Shown in pieces: positions 24,301 to 39,100 of a DNA stretch of 64,000 nucleotides. The stretch spans positions 3,668,001 through 3,732,000 of the forward strand of contig OZ026845.1 of NCBI GenBank assembly GCA_964023205.1, in the 5' to 3' direction. A program made the translations under genes and the position numbers. The notes beneath the pieces were generated by a model, which saw only the letters and a list, made by a program, of their open reading frames with translations, was not told the origin of the DNA and made no database searches. The stretch comes from Lutraria lutraria (lineage: Eukaryota; Mollusca; Bivalvia; Venerida; Mactridae). How positions within the stretch are numbered: the first letter of the stretch is position 1; every line of letters starts with the position of its first letter.

Positions 24301-27300
24301 GAGTGTAGATTAATTCTATTGTCGATAAGCCAGTCCACATCACCACACGTAACATACCAATCATTTATATCTAACACAGACTTTTCAGTGAGCGAACCAT
24401 TCTGTTTTGAGCTGTTCTCAGATGATAAATAAGGTCATATAATGAAGAGATGACATATATAAAGTATCAAATATACTATAATCTTGCTTTATATTGTGAA
24501 GCCACGACTGACTATACATCAGATGTCAATAAAATGTTCTTCAATAGATGTCCAATAGATGTCCTAACGTAAGGAATAAGCTTCGTCAATCAACCTGACG
24601 AGTTGCTCCTATTCTGGTGGGACTTCGCAGACACAAAGTCTCTTTCGTAAACAAAACTAAAGAAGAATACTACTTCATGATCTTATACGAGGAGTTTGTC
24701 CGAGATTATTCTGCCTTCGTCACTTATGTTCATCGATGTATTTAGTGTCCGGATAATCGACAATTAAGACTTCTTTAGACATGCTTCACACAGTGGTTGT
24801 TAAGATCATAGAGGTTTTCTCATTAATCATACGTGTTCACTTAATTAATCATTTTGTGCTGTAGAAAATAACCGAGGCGTATAAAGAAATGGTGCTTTTC
24901 ATTGCCCTGCATATCCCAAATGAACGAACAGTAATTAACTTTATTCGTTGACGAATCATTACATTACCCAATCAGTTAGTGCATTCAATACTTTATTTAC
25001 ACATCACCTACCACAGGGTGAGTTTTCTTCTAATGTAATGTCCCTATTTATAATTGATCTTTATTTTCTCAATTTCTATGCGTAAGTAAACGTATGATTT
25101 TTGAGGGCATTATGTATTTATGCGAAATAAAACATTGAATTCCTACATATCGTTTCAAATATTGAACTCGTGGTTACTAGAACATCTACAAAAACCCATA
25201 GCAACGTATATGGAACGCAATTTATTGACAGTGAAAATAACTCGACGTAATCAAGTTTTTTAGTTATTTATTTGTTGAACACCAATCGCCATATGTGGTG
25301 TTGATTTCGAAATATTCTTAAAAGTTAAGCTACCGTAGAACATCAACACGTATTGTACAAACTAGATTTTATCCCAAATTCATCGTGTAATCTTTAATAT
25401 TTTCAAATACAGAGCATTTTATTTCTGTCCGGGTGGTGTCTTATTCGTGTCAGGTTTCGGCTCCAAATTGTAGAAATTCGTCTCATTTATTAACAAACTC
25501 TTTAGAATCTACTTTTACGTGACATGCAGATTTTGAGAATTTGTAAGAAAAAAAGAATGATTTTTTCCTTTTAATAATAATATTCTAGCTGAAGAAACCT
25601 TCTCGGTGTCTACTTTCGGAGAAATGCTGACCAAAATACCTATGGACAATCACGTGATAATCAAATTTATTGTTAACATCCGCCGTGATTATATGAGTGT
25701 TATAACAAAATCTATTACCAACACATTTGTATTCAACAGCCATGTTATTAATGATAGGATTCCTGTACCATGAGAATTAATCGTCATATCTTATGCAGAC
25801 ATCTGTAATTTGGTTCCCAATCCAAGGAAGACATCCATTTCTCTACAGTGATCTCGACTGTAGATATGTCTACTAAGTAATTTATTGACGACTGAAGCAT
25901 TTGAGTTTTAATGACCAACGTGACAATGAAACGATTACTAGGAATCTTAAAGATTAGCAAAGAAAATGTCGATACGGTTAGAAATGCGAGGAAAATGTTA
26001 GAACGGACGAATCTATGATAGAGATACCATAACTGTATGGGTCCATCTACAGGTTTCTCAAAGTTTTCTTCTGTAAAGAATAAATCCTAATTTGCCCGAC
26101 ATGTGCTGACATTTACATGATACTTTTTTACTGTTGTTATCTGTATTGGATGAGCATAAAACATGACCTTTTATAACCTTTAACATGCCATTCGAAAATT
26201 AAATGCCTACGGACCGCATTAAAGCATGGAATATCATAAAACCCAGATGGACAGGATACCACTCATCTGAGAACTATCGGATCAAATAGTAAAAAGTAAT
26301 AATTCATTGACAATTACTATTTCCAACGCTTAACGAATAACGAAAAGGTCACTAAATGCAGTTTTTTGTTTCTCAAATTCAAAATTTTGTTTCTTCCAAT
26401 AAATTGAAGTCGAATATTATCCGCATCTATTTCTATAAGATAGTCTTTATAGTGAATAGTGTTTTTATGCTTTTTAGTTAATTGTTATTAGGAGAAACGC
26501 AAACTTTTGTGTTTCTGCAAAGGATTCATCATTCTGTAAAAACGTGCGCATATCGTTATTGGATCTTTATCAACCTATACAATATACACCAGTTCTAAAA
26601 GTTTAAGCAATATGACTATTGTTCGGAGTAATTCTTGTATAGTAATTTAGTCGGTTGCGAATTGTTATTGGTTTCCTTCTGTTCTTCTGTAGTACTTTAG
26701 CTAAGGTTCTTATTTGATGCGCATGTTTGGTGTTAGTGACAGATGAATTTTGGCGCAATATTTCAAGCCAAACTGCAATTATAGAATATGTACCTCGCTT
26801 CAGTCGATACCGTCTATTTTTTTTCTCTCTAACACCACGATGGTTTCATTAAAACAATGAACTTAGACTAGATAAAAAAAAGAATTCCGGAAATAACGCG
26901 TACAAAGTAATCTCACCCTGCACAAAACATTGCCCCTTCCAAAACGGGAGGCACAATCTAAATCAATATTAAACATAATTATCAGATTCTAAAACGACAT
27001 CAAATAGTCGCGAATACTAGTTACAAGCCAAAGTCATTACGTGTATGTCATACTCCCGCCAAGGACGATATCGCTCCAATAAAATACGTATAATTAAACA
27101 CACACGATAACAATTTCATTTCATTGCTGTTCAAATTGGAAGATTAAGATGTTAAAGATTTGATAAATTATAAATGATCAAATTAGAAGAATCACTCAAA
27201 ATATGCACTTCCCACATTCCCTTAAGCTCAGTCAGGCGAATTTATTGGATTAAAATGTGTTCATTAACAGAATAAAACAATGAAGTAGTCCCTTAAACTG

Positions 27301-28531
27301 TTTTAACAGGATGTTTTGATTACCAACCCTCAAGGAAGCATTAACCACCATTTGTCCAAGTTGATTTTGTGGAGTAAGTAATTGAGCATTTAATATAGAC
27401 TTGTCACGAAATGTGTAAATATCTACTCAATATCAGCAACATAAATCTTTAGTGTCCTTTCATTGGCTTTTTATTGTAGCTTTAATATGCCTTGTTACTT
27501 TAAAAGAGAATTTAACGTATTTACTATATTTGGTGACACTGATCTGTCGTTGTGTTTTATGTGTACAGTAGACGTACCATTTGTTCATCATACAGACTCT
27601 CAAAGTAAATGAAAACTGTCATTATTCTGATGACCGACCGTTTTAAAACAAGGAGAAATTATTCCAATGTACTTTTAATTTGTAATTTCTGGTGTATCAT
27701 TTTTTAGCACTCCCAAAAAATCGAAGACACACACAGACCTTTTTTCTGATTTTAAACATGTGACAATTCCTCGATAAGCAAACGTCCTTATTTCTGTTAT
27801 CTTTCTTCTGGACTACACAGCTGCCACGTAAAAGTAAAATGACGATCTCGATTCTCGATTTTGATTGCGAATCCAATACGTTAAAAGCCAATTTCTGAGC
27901 CAACAGTCTAGCATTTATATTTTCTAAACTTATATGAGGACTACATCATAGTTTTTACATAGCATCACGTGTTTCTATAGAGACCAATCAGTACATAACA
28001 CGACATAAACCGGTACAAGCTCGGTACAATCATTCTATTAAAAGCCTGTGGCAACAAGCATTTTGCAAAAGCTAACAATTACAAGGCCAATGCGGTTTAA
28101 CATACTTATTAGCACTGGGAAGACATTGAATTCTACATTTTACACTCAGTGTAGAAACTATGTGTTCACTATTAAAAAGATAAGAATTTGTCGATCAAAT
28201 GAAATATCAAAGTGGAAATTGGAGAATATTGCCTGTACATAGTACTGAATTTGATAGAATAATTGTGTTGTTTGATCTTTTGGATAAAACATGATTACTT
28301 TGGCAGAACCATTTACAAAGATTTATCTTGCCAACCTTCAACCGACCCCAAATCCGTCCAACACAGAAAAACGGAGAATAAAATATCATTTTCACTAAGT
28401 TAACTGTTACAGAGCCGTGTGCAGCAAAACTACAAGGAAGGAACCGATTTGACAAGCTTTAATTTAGATGCAGCGTTGGTATAACTAAAGTTGTACCTAT
28501 TATACGATATACATACTTGACTCCTGATAGA
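21325..28531. other. Seven-kilobase non-coding stretch
   Basis: No exon, RNA gene or repeat with recognisable termini was found on either strand. Frames at 21396-21587, 21687-21950 (minus), 22468-22653, 22800-23153 (minus), 27697-27903 (minus) and 28048-28455 lack motifs and overlap stop-rich AT sequence. An (AT)n tract lies at about 21616-21631. Confidence 0.45.
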
Positions 28532-31500
28532 CTATGGGGCATCAATACCCCCCTCCCCCCCCCCCCGGAGGCATTTTTCTACAGTATGTTTTTCTGAAAG
28601 TGTATGGAAAGACCTACCAAATCCCAGTGTCTACCATTTGGGTGTTGGGGCTTTACTCCGTTACCGCCATTTTTGGGCGTTACCATAATTGAAATTTTAA
28701 AGTTAACACAATACCGCAAAGAGATCAAAATTTGTGTTAAAGGCTTTGTAATTATAATTATAAGCACAGAGAATGTAAACAAGAGTGTAGAAATGTTAAA
28801 CACATCATCAAATGTGGTATAATTTACGTTACTAATAGTATATCACTGAAATGAGGTCACATTTGTCTAAAATATTCGATTATCATCATATACTTACTGT
28901 TTCTGGATCGAGCAGAACACGATCTAATGAGTAGATGGTATTCAATTGTATTATATGTTGACAAGGTGACAAAAAGGTCACAATAATGCAGAAAATACGT
29001 ATATATTATGAAGTGCATGTATAACTAAATCTTGATATTTTTTGCATCAGACATTATAAGATATAAAGTGGCATTTAGGCTTAAATTTAAAAAAAACATT
29101 TCATTAATAATACAATTTTCATATCAATAAATCAAATCAAAGCAATCAATTGTCAATAAATAAATAATTTCTTTAATTAAATAAATATTAAATTTAGTCT
29201 ATCAATTTCGTAGTAATTTATAGATATATTTCTTTTTTCCATGATTATGCAATTGTAGCCTGTGACCTAGCAGTGGCCATGAAATTGTACTCATTGGTTT
29301 GGCAGTTTCTGGAACAAATTCACTAATGTCATAGTGAGAACGGGTGTATTTCACACACTTATGCTCCATCTTCGATACATCTAGATAAACTAATGAACGA
29401 TTGTGGTCTCACGGAACTTATGATAAATTCCGGAATTGTGCCAGTGGTTCTCTTGACAAAGTGACGTCTGTGAAACACTAAAACCATGCTCTATGGGAGC
29501 ACAAGCCCTTATAGAAGCAATTAATCAATTACCCCGGCAAAGGTTTGAAGAAACACAACCTTTCACACAGAGTATTTCAGCATAATATAATAACTCAGAT
29601 ACGACCAGAACATAACGCCTAATTGGGTAACTGCAGAGACTTATAGCAGTTCCGGACACATTCGAGCAAGTAGCTGAGACGATTTCTTATCAGTTGCCTA
29701 AAACGTCTCGTGTAGACTTTATATCAGACACATACAAAAAACAGTCTATCAGCAGCTTTTGGGCAGCTCCAACGTTCTTGCTCTCAGGTAAAAAAACAAT
29801 AACTCCATGAAATCGGATGGGCTTCATATCTGATGACGACAATAAGACACAGTCAATAAAGCTAATCTTTGAGCAGTCTTATAGAGATGGCGTCACAGTC
29901 ACACTAACTGAGATTCAAAGCACTGAGATTACAGTCAGGAGCAAAGTTTAAATGTGTTAGATAAAACCATCCTTAAACCATTTAAAGGCCTGTGTTATCA
30001 TCATTTTGAATTAAAATTTGAATGTCAAGTATGTATAGTCTGTACAGATGTACATCATTTGGCCAATTAACCACAATTACCAAGGAAAAGCTATATGTGT
30101 CAATACGAAATCTCACTAATCTCAGAGACAATATAGTGTTCCAGCGTTACTTTACAAAATGAAACTATTTTCAATACGTAGTGAATTTCGTTACCTCAAC
30201 AGTTAATGTTGAAACGGAGGAAATCTACAGAATCCTGCATATATTTCCAACTTTTATTAAAATTGCAAAGTCTGCATTGTATACTTATATTATTTTTCAA
30301 AGCGGATGTATGAGGCGTCACGTAATTGTAATTAGAAAAAGTAATGTATAGCTATAGGAGCTTTGCTCCTATAAATGAAGATTACATGACGATATTGGCC
30401 AATTTACCAAGCATGTTTGTTCGGATGAACTTTACAGTGCCATTGAGACATTTGTATGTGTGTAGTTTGGTCATTAAAAATAGAACGACATTAACAAACT
30501 GAGGTATGACAAATATCAAAGCCATGGTTGTTTTCTGAACGCTTTAAGTGGTATGGACATGAGCTTACTAACTCCCTGCAGATCCCGTCTCGTATGTTAA
30601 ATGTGTTACGGGTAATTATTAAGTGTATATTTGGACTCATGCAAAGACGGCAATCATGATCTTCTAAAAGTGGATGAAAGTGGTTGGAAATTCGGTCATG
30701 ACAACATGCTGGAATACAACTGGTACGAGGATAATATTGTGCCAAAGGCAAGCGACGGAGAAGGCACTGATGATAAAAACGACATTGAGCTCATTAGTAT
30801 GGTCGATGCTGTCTATGAAACAGAAAAGCGATGAGGATTTCTGAAATTCATGAATGTTTGCCATCAGATCAACAAAAAATACCTTGATGACAACATGTAA
30901 AGCTAATGAAATCTGACATAACATACAATATTGCACTTAAGTATATATATATATAAATAATCATGTAACAAATGGTAACGTAAATGGCACACACATGTTT
31001 ATGTGTGACAATGGCACAATGTTTATTGCACTGTCGCTGTCATTGTAAATTTGATTGTTTCATAGATACATATTCTTAGAATTTATTCGATGATGATTTT
31101 ATAACAGTTTCAAAGAAATGTTGTTACTCGTTTACGAACCATTTCAAACGTAACACAAATATAACCATGTAACGTAAAACACAATCAGTGATGAATTAAA
31201 AAAGTTGGGATGTTAATTTACATGTACGTATTGCGAGTAATCAAGTATATACATTTTGTATATTAAATCAATGTTCATGCATTGTAAAGCGTGTTAAGTA
31301 CTTATCGTAATAAAGATAACGTTATGTAACGTAAACTACTAGTATGCCAGTCAAACTTTACAACATTTATAACTAGAAATGTTTTCCAGTTATGGGTATT
31401 AATGAATGTATCATGATTACCTATCACTGTATACCTATTTGATCATAGCATTTGATCACAGTGATATAAATGATTTCCATGTAACACGTATACTTTTATA

Positions 31501-31995
31501 TGTAACGTATTTTACGTAAAATGTAGACATAAACGAGCATTCAATGAAAGAAAAACATGAATATGTGGTAGTATTTGCCTAATATGGATAAAAACATTGT
31601 TTACGGCTGCTTTTGTGTTAATTTAACATATACAACTGTCATTTCCTTGTCATTTTAGGGTAACGCATGGTAACGTAAATTACAGAGCATATATAGTTCG
31701 ATAAAGTGAAAAACATGCATTTCATCGACAAACAACGCCGCTGCTAACTTATTATGGTCAAAGGAATTGTTCAAATTGATGAATTATTGAAAATATCTAG
31801 AATAAGACTTCTAACAAAAAACAATATTGTCAAACGTATTTTTCGGTAACGGTAATAAGCATGCTGTAGTTCACAAACGCCCCAAGGCCCAGATTGTAGA
31901 CACTGGGAAAATGATCAGCAGGCATTGAGCTTTCAAAAAAAAATGGTGTCTACAAAAATGCCTCCGGGGGGGGGGTTTCGCCCTGTAGCCCATAG
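28532..31995. mobile_element. 3.46-kb inverted-repeat transposon with poly-C termini
   Basis: Left end 28532 'ctatgggg...' runs into a C-tract at about 28548-28566 and then CGGAGGCATTTTT. The right end, read in reverse complement from 31995, is 'ctatgggc...', a C-tract and CGGAGGCATTTTTGTAG. Similarity continues inward for about 150-200 bp through 'cccagtgtctac', a 'ttggggc' word and GTTACCG. Subterminal words GTAACGTAAA lie at 30975, 31169, 31326 and 31670, with GTAACGTATT at 31502 and one inverted copy at 28823. No transposase domain is visible in the interior, so it is probably non-autonomous or decayed. A target-site duplication could not be fixed: the flanks 'cctgataga' and 'cctatgaga' match only partly. 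Confidence 0.65.
28858..30960. other. Interior of the 3.46-kb element, no gene recognised
   Basis: AT-rich. Overlapping short frames at 30491-30936 on both strands show no transposase or other domain. A small hairpin, TAGGAGC-tttg-GCTCCTA-like, lies at about 30355-30372. Confidence 0.4.
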
Positions 31996-34900
31996 CCTAT
32001 GAGAAGCCGTGTCCAAAACCTTCCATATTTCCACAAATATCCCCGTCGCCATACACGAGCTGCCCAAACCACATGCCAACAGAGCACAACATCGTACACA
32101 AAACATAACAGCATGAACACGACAGAACATTCAATGAATCTTAGCAGTGACACATACATCCACGTTACCGTTCATATCAATCTTAACCAAATGATATACG
32201 ACTGCTATCTTATACTTGGCTATCGTTTTAAACGTTAATCATTTTAAAATGCTTTCATGGCAAAGAGCAAACCAAGTTTACTAAATATTTCTACAAGCAT
32301 TTCTGTTTATTTTATGTGCACAATGTAACATAAATATTTCATTATAGCAAGAAAAAACTTTAGAAGGGGAAATTTAGACAATCTTTCTACAGATTTGCCA
32401 AGTGTATGCCAGACAATGCGTTAGGTTAACACCATTGCGCAAACACCATTTCCAGTTTCAAAGATCGTTCACAGCTAAACTTCTACAAACGTGAAAGATG
32501 AAAAACATCAACGAAATTTATAACGCGGCCAATACCACACCTTAAAGAAATGTTTCATGTTTTAATATTCTGGGATTGTAGTCAAGCTTGAGAAAGATTC
32601 ACTAAATTCTAATGTGAAACAGTCTTGCTTTTACGATGCATTATCGCACACTTTGTTTGAAACTAAGAAACCGTATAGTTGCATTTCTAAGTATTGTTAC
32701 ATTCGACAATTAGCTGAAACAATTTCAACTTTCTGGGAGCAATGGAGATTGTGTTGAATTGAATGGTTAGCAAATTTCTTTGCAATAAGTCATGTGACTT
32801 TTAAGCTGCTGTTAATGAAGATACAGGTTTGTACTCTGAAAACCACATTCATTGAGTTGCTTAATAAATATTAGGTTTAAATAGGATTAGAACAGAGTAA
32901 TTTAAGACAAAGTTTTTAAAACAATTAAGTGTTCAGTCATGTTGTTTGTTAATTACTGCAGGGACCCGATAAAGTGTAGGAATGTTGAGTAAGCAATTTG
33001 TTTCCAATTTCGCTGGCATGTAAAAAGGCCGTCATATACTATATTAGAATGGAAAATTGAGATATTGTAAGCGTTATAATTTTAAATCATGTACATAATA
33101 TACAGATACATGCATATCAATCAAAGATGAGTTTTATGACTGTCCAAGTCAAATAATTATGTTCATTGACACCATTTTTTAAATTCTAACATGAACCAAA
33201 AGCGACAAATCCGACCAACGGAAATATAGACGTCTTGAAACATGTCAATATATTGACAAACGACCACCAATATAGTTGAAATATGAGGAATGCTTTATCA
33301 TTAGCGCTGGGAAAGAATAATTCTGAGCCATTTGACTTAGAATTTCAAATCAAAGTACTGAAAGTACTTATGGTTAGCTGGGCTATCTTTCAGTAGTATT
33401 CATGCCGAATGCAGTTGATTGAAAAAAATGTTTGCATTATAAATTTAGGTCGTTTTAGTTTGTTTATATATCATTCCGATCTTTGAGATGTGATAATTTT
33501 CACTCCACAAGGGGATCTGTGTTTGGAGATTTTGTAACGTTGAAGCTTTTGTATCTCCTCGTTCTCTGTACATTGTCTTATTTGAGCATCACCTAAAATC
33601 ACTTGCTTCTGTTTACTTCAAATTTGATATCATTTATACTGACTAAATTCCCATTAAAAAAACAAAGATTAAACAATAATTTATACAAGAGCATATCAGA
33701 GTTTGAAACATATTCAATATTATTTCTAATCACAAAAAGTGTCTAAATCCCTTTGATTTTCTTAGAAAATAGATCGCGTGATGGTTAAGCGCTTTTCAAC
33801 CAATACTTTGCAGATTTAATTGTTGATACAGATTAGATGAGACATACTGTTCCATGAATATTGCATTATTAGAAAGCATTAGGTGCAATGTCGACAATTT
33901 CAATGTAAAATTCTGACTGAAGTTCTATAAATGTGTGAACTTTATGGGCATTGTAGTGTTGTTGTTTTTTTAAAACGTGTTGTGATCTTAGACAGGTGAC
34001 TTGTCAAAAAAGTATGCTCAATGCATCTTGATTTCTAGTAGAAAAACACGTGGTACAAATTAGGTAAATATCAATAACAGGGAAATCAAATGTGATATGG
34101 CAGCAATTTAATTAAGCACCTGAATGGTCTGATAAATTTGAAATAATGAAATAAATACTTTTAGCCACATTCTTAACATTTGTATGAACTTAATCCGAAA
34201 GACGAAAATGAAAGCAGACACTTTGAAGACAATACCCAGTGGATAATTCAATGGTTAATTCAATATTCTATGCCGTGTTTGAAGACTTTTTAAGGTCGCT
34301 GAAGACGTTGCACAAAACAATTGCCGTGGATTTTTTTCATAGCTGTTTCTTATTCCAGAAGGAACACAGTAATCAAATGCAGTCATCCGTTCAAATAATA
34401 ACTTGGCAGTTTCAGAGAATCGTGATAGCTGAATTTTATCAAAACGCAAGTTCTTATATTTCTTTTAAAAACCCATGCAGTAAAAATTTCAGCAATTACA
34501 TCGTTTGTGCAAAAATGGTTTGTGCAATCATTTCAAGCACCTTGTGTTTATCAGATCGATTTTGCAGACAGCAATTTGCGAACGGATTGGAACCCTAAAT
34601 ATGTTTAAAGTAAATCGAACAGAACGAATAAATTCAGAGTTTTACCTTATTGACAATTAGATTATAGGTTTTTGCAGTGCATAGTAAATAAAAGATAACG
34701 ACAAGAGTGACACAAACTATTAGAGTAACGGCAAAAACATAGTTCATCTTATATTTATTAATTTTGTCTTGGTAATCTATTTTTTGTTCAAAATTAAGTA
34801 TAGTAGCTTATTAGCCACTAATAGTATCAGTGTGGTGCATTATTTACTAATTATTTTGATCTTGGAGTATATAAGGGCTGTTTTTGGGTGTAAACAGCAA

Positions 34901-35190
34901 CGAGTAGAATAAAATCATACAAACAGGCTTACTAGAATCGATAGGTATTATAAGTTTGACACACATTTATCAGGGACTCGTACCAGAGACGTACCTTCGC
35001 TCAACTGCATATTTAATTCTAACATATCTTTCTAAAGAATGTCTATGTTTATCTGTTAGCTGCTAACTTTGTCAATATATATATATATAATGAACATAGA
35101 CCGGAAGTTGGTTGAACCTTACATAGCATTGTTGTTTCTTCTATCCACAGACAGAGATACGTCATGCAGCGGTTAACACAACGTCTAGGT
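31996..35190. other. Non-coding stretch, no gene recognised
   Basis: The 119-codon frame at 34239-34598 is the longest here. It has no recognisable domain and no splice-site context that I trust, so it is not called. No repeat termini were recognised. Confidence 0.45.
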
Positions 35191-35199
35191 GTGATATTT

Positions 35200-36175
35200 A
35201 TCATAGTGACAAATGAAAAGAAGAACCAAACAAAAGGTTCAAGATGGCACTATATCGCTCACATGACAATCACTGTTCACTCATTAAAACATTGTTTTGA
35301 ACCTGCAACCTAGTTTTTGACACAAGATGACCTCAATTAGACAAACATTCTGACAAGGTTTGGTGAAGATCCAATCAAAACCATGAAAACAACAGCATAG
35401 ACAAGGTTTTCCTAAGATTTGACCTCGTGAGCTTGTTTTTGAACAAAGATGACCCATGTTCGAATTAGTCTTACATGCCATTAAGACAAACATCCTTAAA
35501 AGGTTTGGTGAAGATACAATCAAAATTTGACATCTACAGTGTTAATAAGGTTTTCCTAAGATTTGACCTCGTGACCTAGCATTTGACCCCAGATGATCTA
35601 TATTTGTACTTGACCGTTCTATCGTAAAACAAACAATTTGATAAAAGTTGGTGAAGATCCAATTATAACTGAAATCTACAGTGTTGACATGGTTTTTCAT
35701 AAAATTTGACCTAGTTTTTGACCCCAGATAAACAATGTTCGACCTCGTCCAAGATATTATAAAGACAAACATTCGTACAAGGTTTCATGATGATCCAATC
35801 AAAACAGTGACTTCTAGAGTGTTCGCAAGGTTTTCCAGCGATATACCCTAGTGAGATAGTTTTTGACCGTAGATCACCCATTATCGACCTACATATTATC
35901 TAAATAAACATTCTGACAAAGTTTCATGAAGATCCAATCAAAATAGTGATTTCTAAAGTGTTCACAAGGTTTTCCCTTCTTTGGCCCTGGTGACCTAGTT
36001 TTTAACCCAAATATCCCAATATCAAAATCGTGCGAGAATTTAGTCGATATTATCATTCTGACCCCGTTTTGCGAAAATTTAGCTAAACATGTTGTCCCTA
36101 GTGTGTTCACAAGGTAAAGTTTGACGACGCTCACCGCAGGACGCCGGACGAAAACTGATCACAAAAGCTCACCCT
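35200..36175. repeat. Molluscan dispersed repeat with about 145-bp internal tandem units
   Basis: It opens with 'caagatggcactatatcgctcac' words near 35238-35260 and closes with 'gacgccggacg...aaaagctcaccctg' at about 36140-36175. In between, the motif '(a)ggttt(g/c)(g/a)tgaagatccaatc' recurs near 35358, 35500, 35645, 35790 and 35918, a spacing of about 145 bp (the last about 130). Each unit also carries 'aaggttttcc' and 'gacctagtttttgac'. From memory this is a very common family in bivalve and gastropod genomes. Three successive minus-strand frames (35284-36134) are translations of the repeat, not genes. Confidence 0.75.
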
Positions 36176-39100
36176 GTCACTTTTTTATGAATTTATATGA
36201 ACAGAAGTTGCGAATACAAAGGAAAACGTTCTTAGAAGCAAAAGCGAAGCGAGTGCTTCTATAGTTATACGCCCAGTTTTGTTTTGACAAAAACGTGACG
36301 CCATACATTCGCGTTGAAAAATAGTACCATCGGTTGTATAACTCTATCGATTGCAGTTATGATACAAGTTGGATATATTGCAGGATTATGTTCATTTTGA
36401 ATAATTACATTGTAATGGCATTTCCAACTGTAAAACTATTGAGTTTAATAATTCAGTATTCATCCGCACAAAAGTTTCATTCTAAGTACGCTTCGCTACT
36501 ATATACATGGGAATCGCTAAAAGACACTAGCAGGGCGAGGACACCAGTTAACCGTTACTCCGCCTACCGGATAGATATAAAGTACGGAATGCACTCGATC
36601 TTGCGGAATGAATTTCTTATTTGCGATATGGGTTTGTATAATACATCTTTAATAAAAACATCTTCAACATAAAACTTAAAATAAATCAACACTCAACCAC
36701 ATCGCTAAAGAGTTAACCCTAATGAAGGAAAAACGTTTTAAGAGTCAGGCGTGTTTTACTGTGAACAGGAAGTGAAGGTATGAGTTTACTATCAACTATA
36801 ACAGAATTGGGAACATGACAAGTGAACTTCTTCCAAAACGTCTTCATTTCACTGAGCCAAAACTGACTATTTTGAGGAAATTATTAGTCAAAACAATATA
36901 TACATTTGAGTTTTAAAAATGGTGCCTAGAGTTGGTTGAACTTTTTGGTATTATCTAATGAGCATCTACCAGATATTATGAATTACATTTAAACTTTTGC
37001 TTCTGACAGTACTCTCAGTGCTTTGATTAATTTAGCTAATTAGTTTAAATTAACTTATTGAGCTATAACACTTGTTATTTTTATCGCAAAACCAAATGGA
37101 AATAACAAGTTCAGAATTGCGTCCCAATAGTGAGGTATTAGTTTTTTTTATTGCTCTGAGACCAATTTCTCCTTGTTAAATGTAAATTTTATCCTACTCA
37201 CAACATGGTTTCCTTTTTCCAATATCAACAAGAAAAAAGATATAAATTATGTATTATCAGGAACATCATGAGAACTGCACGCAGATAAAAAAAAGTTGTT
37301 TAATACAATATGGTTACATGCTTTATTAAATAATTTGAGTGCTTGGGATTGGCGATGCCACTGTGGTATACGACCAATCTTTAAAATCTGAGAGAAATTC
37401 TGCAATCACAATTATGATTCACATGTACTTTATTGTTTAGTACTTAAAACCAGCCATTACGGCTTTAAGTACAGAACGTTTTATAATGCTAACATATATT
37501 TCTTTTGGTATTGTCAAGGTGTATCCCTTGCGATTTAGATACCTTTGTTTACACTTTGCCCGTTTAATGCACCAACGTATACAATGAGTTCACATGCTGA
37601 CACATAAAAACAATAGTTGTTCCATGCCCATAGATAAAATGTGTTTCAAAATGACTCTGCGTAACAATCGTATGTCATTTACCTGTTTGACGCACATGCT
37701 CAAACTGGAACCAAACAATAATGACATCTATCCAATAGCTGTCATCAATAAATAAAATGAACACTTTGAATTATGTTAAAAGTAAAACGTTTTCATTAAC
37801 AGTAAATCATTAGAAGTAATATTTAATGCATACTGTTAATTCCTGTCGGCTTGATGTTTACTGATGCATTCGTGCATTGACAATAAAGAACATTCCTATT
37901 TCATTACGAGGGTTTATCATTTTTCAGACCAGAAACAATTAGCATTGGCAATTAAATAGCAAGCAATAGAACGATTGTAATAACTCATTTTAGAATACAA
38001 CATTCCGTTTGAAAAAAAAGACATATCAAAGTCGATTGCAGAAAACATTCATTTCCTTATGACACACTTAGGTGATCATTGTCAATGACCAAAGTATCAT
38101 TTGAACCTGTCAATACTGGCGCCTAGTCTGAATTCAGAATGAGTGCCATTCTTTTCAAGCTAATTAAATAAAACTTTATCATAATGAAAGTATTTCTGAC
38201 GCCTTCGATTCTTGATAAACTTATCCTAATGGACCAGGTCTGTTATAGATATAATTATGATTGTGTACTTCACTGGTTTCAATGATTATTTGTATTGCGT
38301 TTAGTTCTAGTTGTTATGGGAATACACCGCGGAAATTTGACCTACAGTTTGCACTTTAGTTACATAGCTTTGCTTACTTTTTAATGACGTAATCACTGTG
38401 TTTTCGTCGAATTTTGTATCGATTAACCTTGTAGTGGTCAAAGAGATCACCGTATCTCTTGATTTCTATCCATGTTGAATTCCTGTGTTAGTTTACATAA
38501 TCACTCTGTCTCTCTATTTCTGCCAAGGTTCCCTTCCGGTGTTTGTCGCCTGAATCAGTGTGTAGTTGTCTCGCTTTCAGCCTCTTTGCCTCATCCTAGA
38601 AGTATTCGCACTTCTAAATCACAGGGACTTGGTTATAACAGACTTATCCTGAGAAAACGTCAACACGTATTGCGTCCCAGAGCAGACCCTGTAGGAAGAA
38701 ATGACAGATACACAGATATGTGTTAATTAATTGAGTATTGAAGTACATAATCCAGCAATGCTCCACATTCAAAAACTCACACATGTTTTCTAATTTGGCG
38801 CCTTTGAATCGATTGATGTCTTGTTGCCTTAGTTGTAATGAATGCCCCATGGGATTCCCAGGATTCCGTTTGTTTATGTCCAGGTCTCGATTGAGTGTTT
38901 TGTGGGAAATCAATCCATTTTACATGTACGTAAAATAGGTATTTGTCTGTTACCGCTTTAATTTCACTATATATAATAATCGACTCATTAGCCTTACTTT
39001 TGCTGTTGTTATTTCTTTCTAAAGCTATTCTTTTTGCTAAATAATTTATATCAGGCAATCCTTAGAAAAAACTGGTTTCAGGTAGACGACCCAAACTGTT

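Noticed and set aside
34239..34598. 119-codon open frame, plus strand
   Set aside because: No recognisable domain or repeat family, and the overlapping antisense frame is equally featureless.
35284..36134. Three successive minus-strand frames with similar peptides
   Set aside because: The peptide similarity comes from the 145-bp tandem units of the dispersed repeat, not from an exon family.
38472..38726. 84-codon frame with basic C-terminus
   Set aside because: Slightly higher GC than its surroundings, but no homology that I recognise, and competing frames overlap on the other strand.
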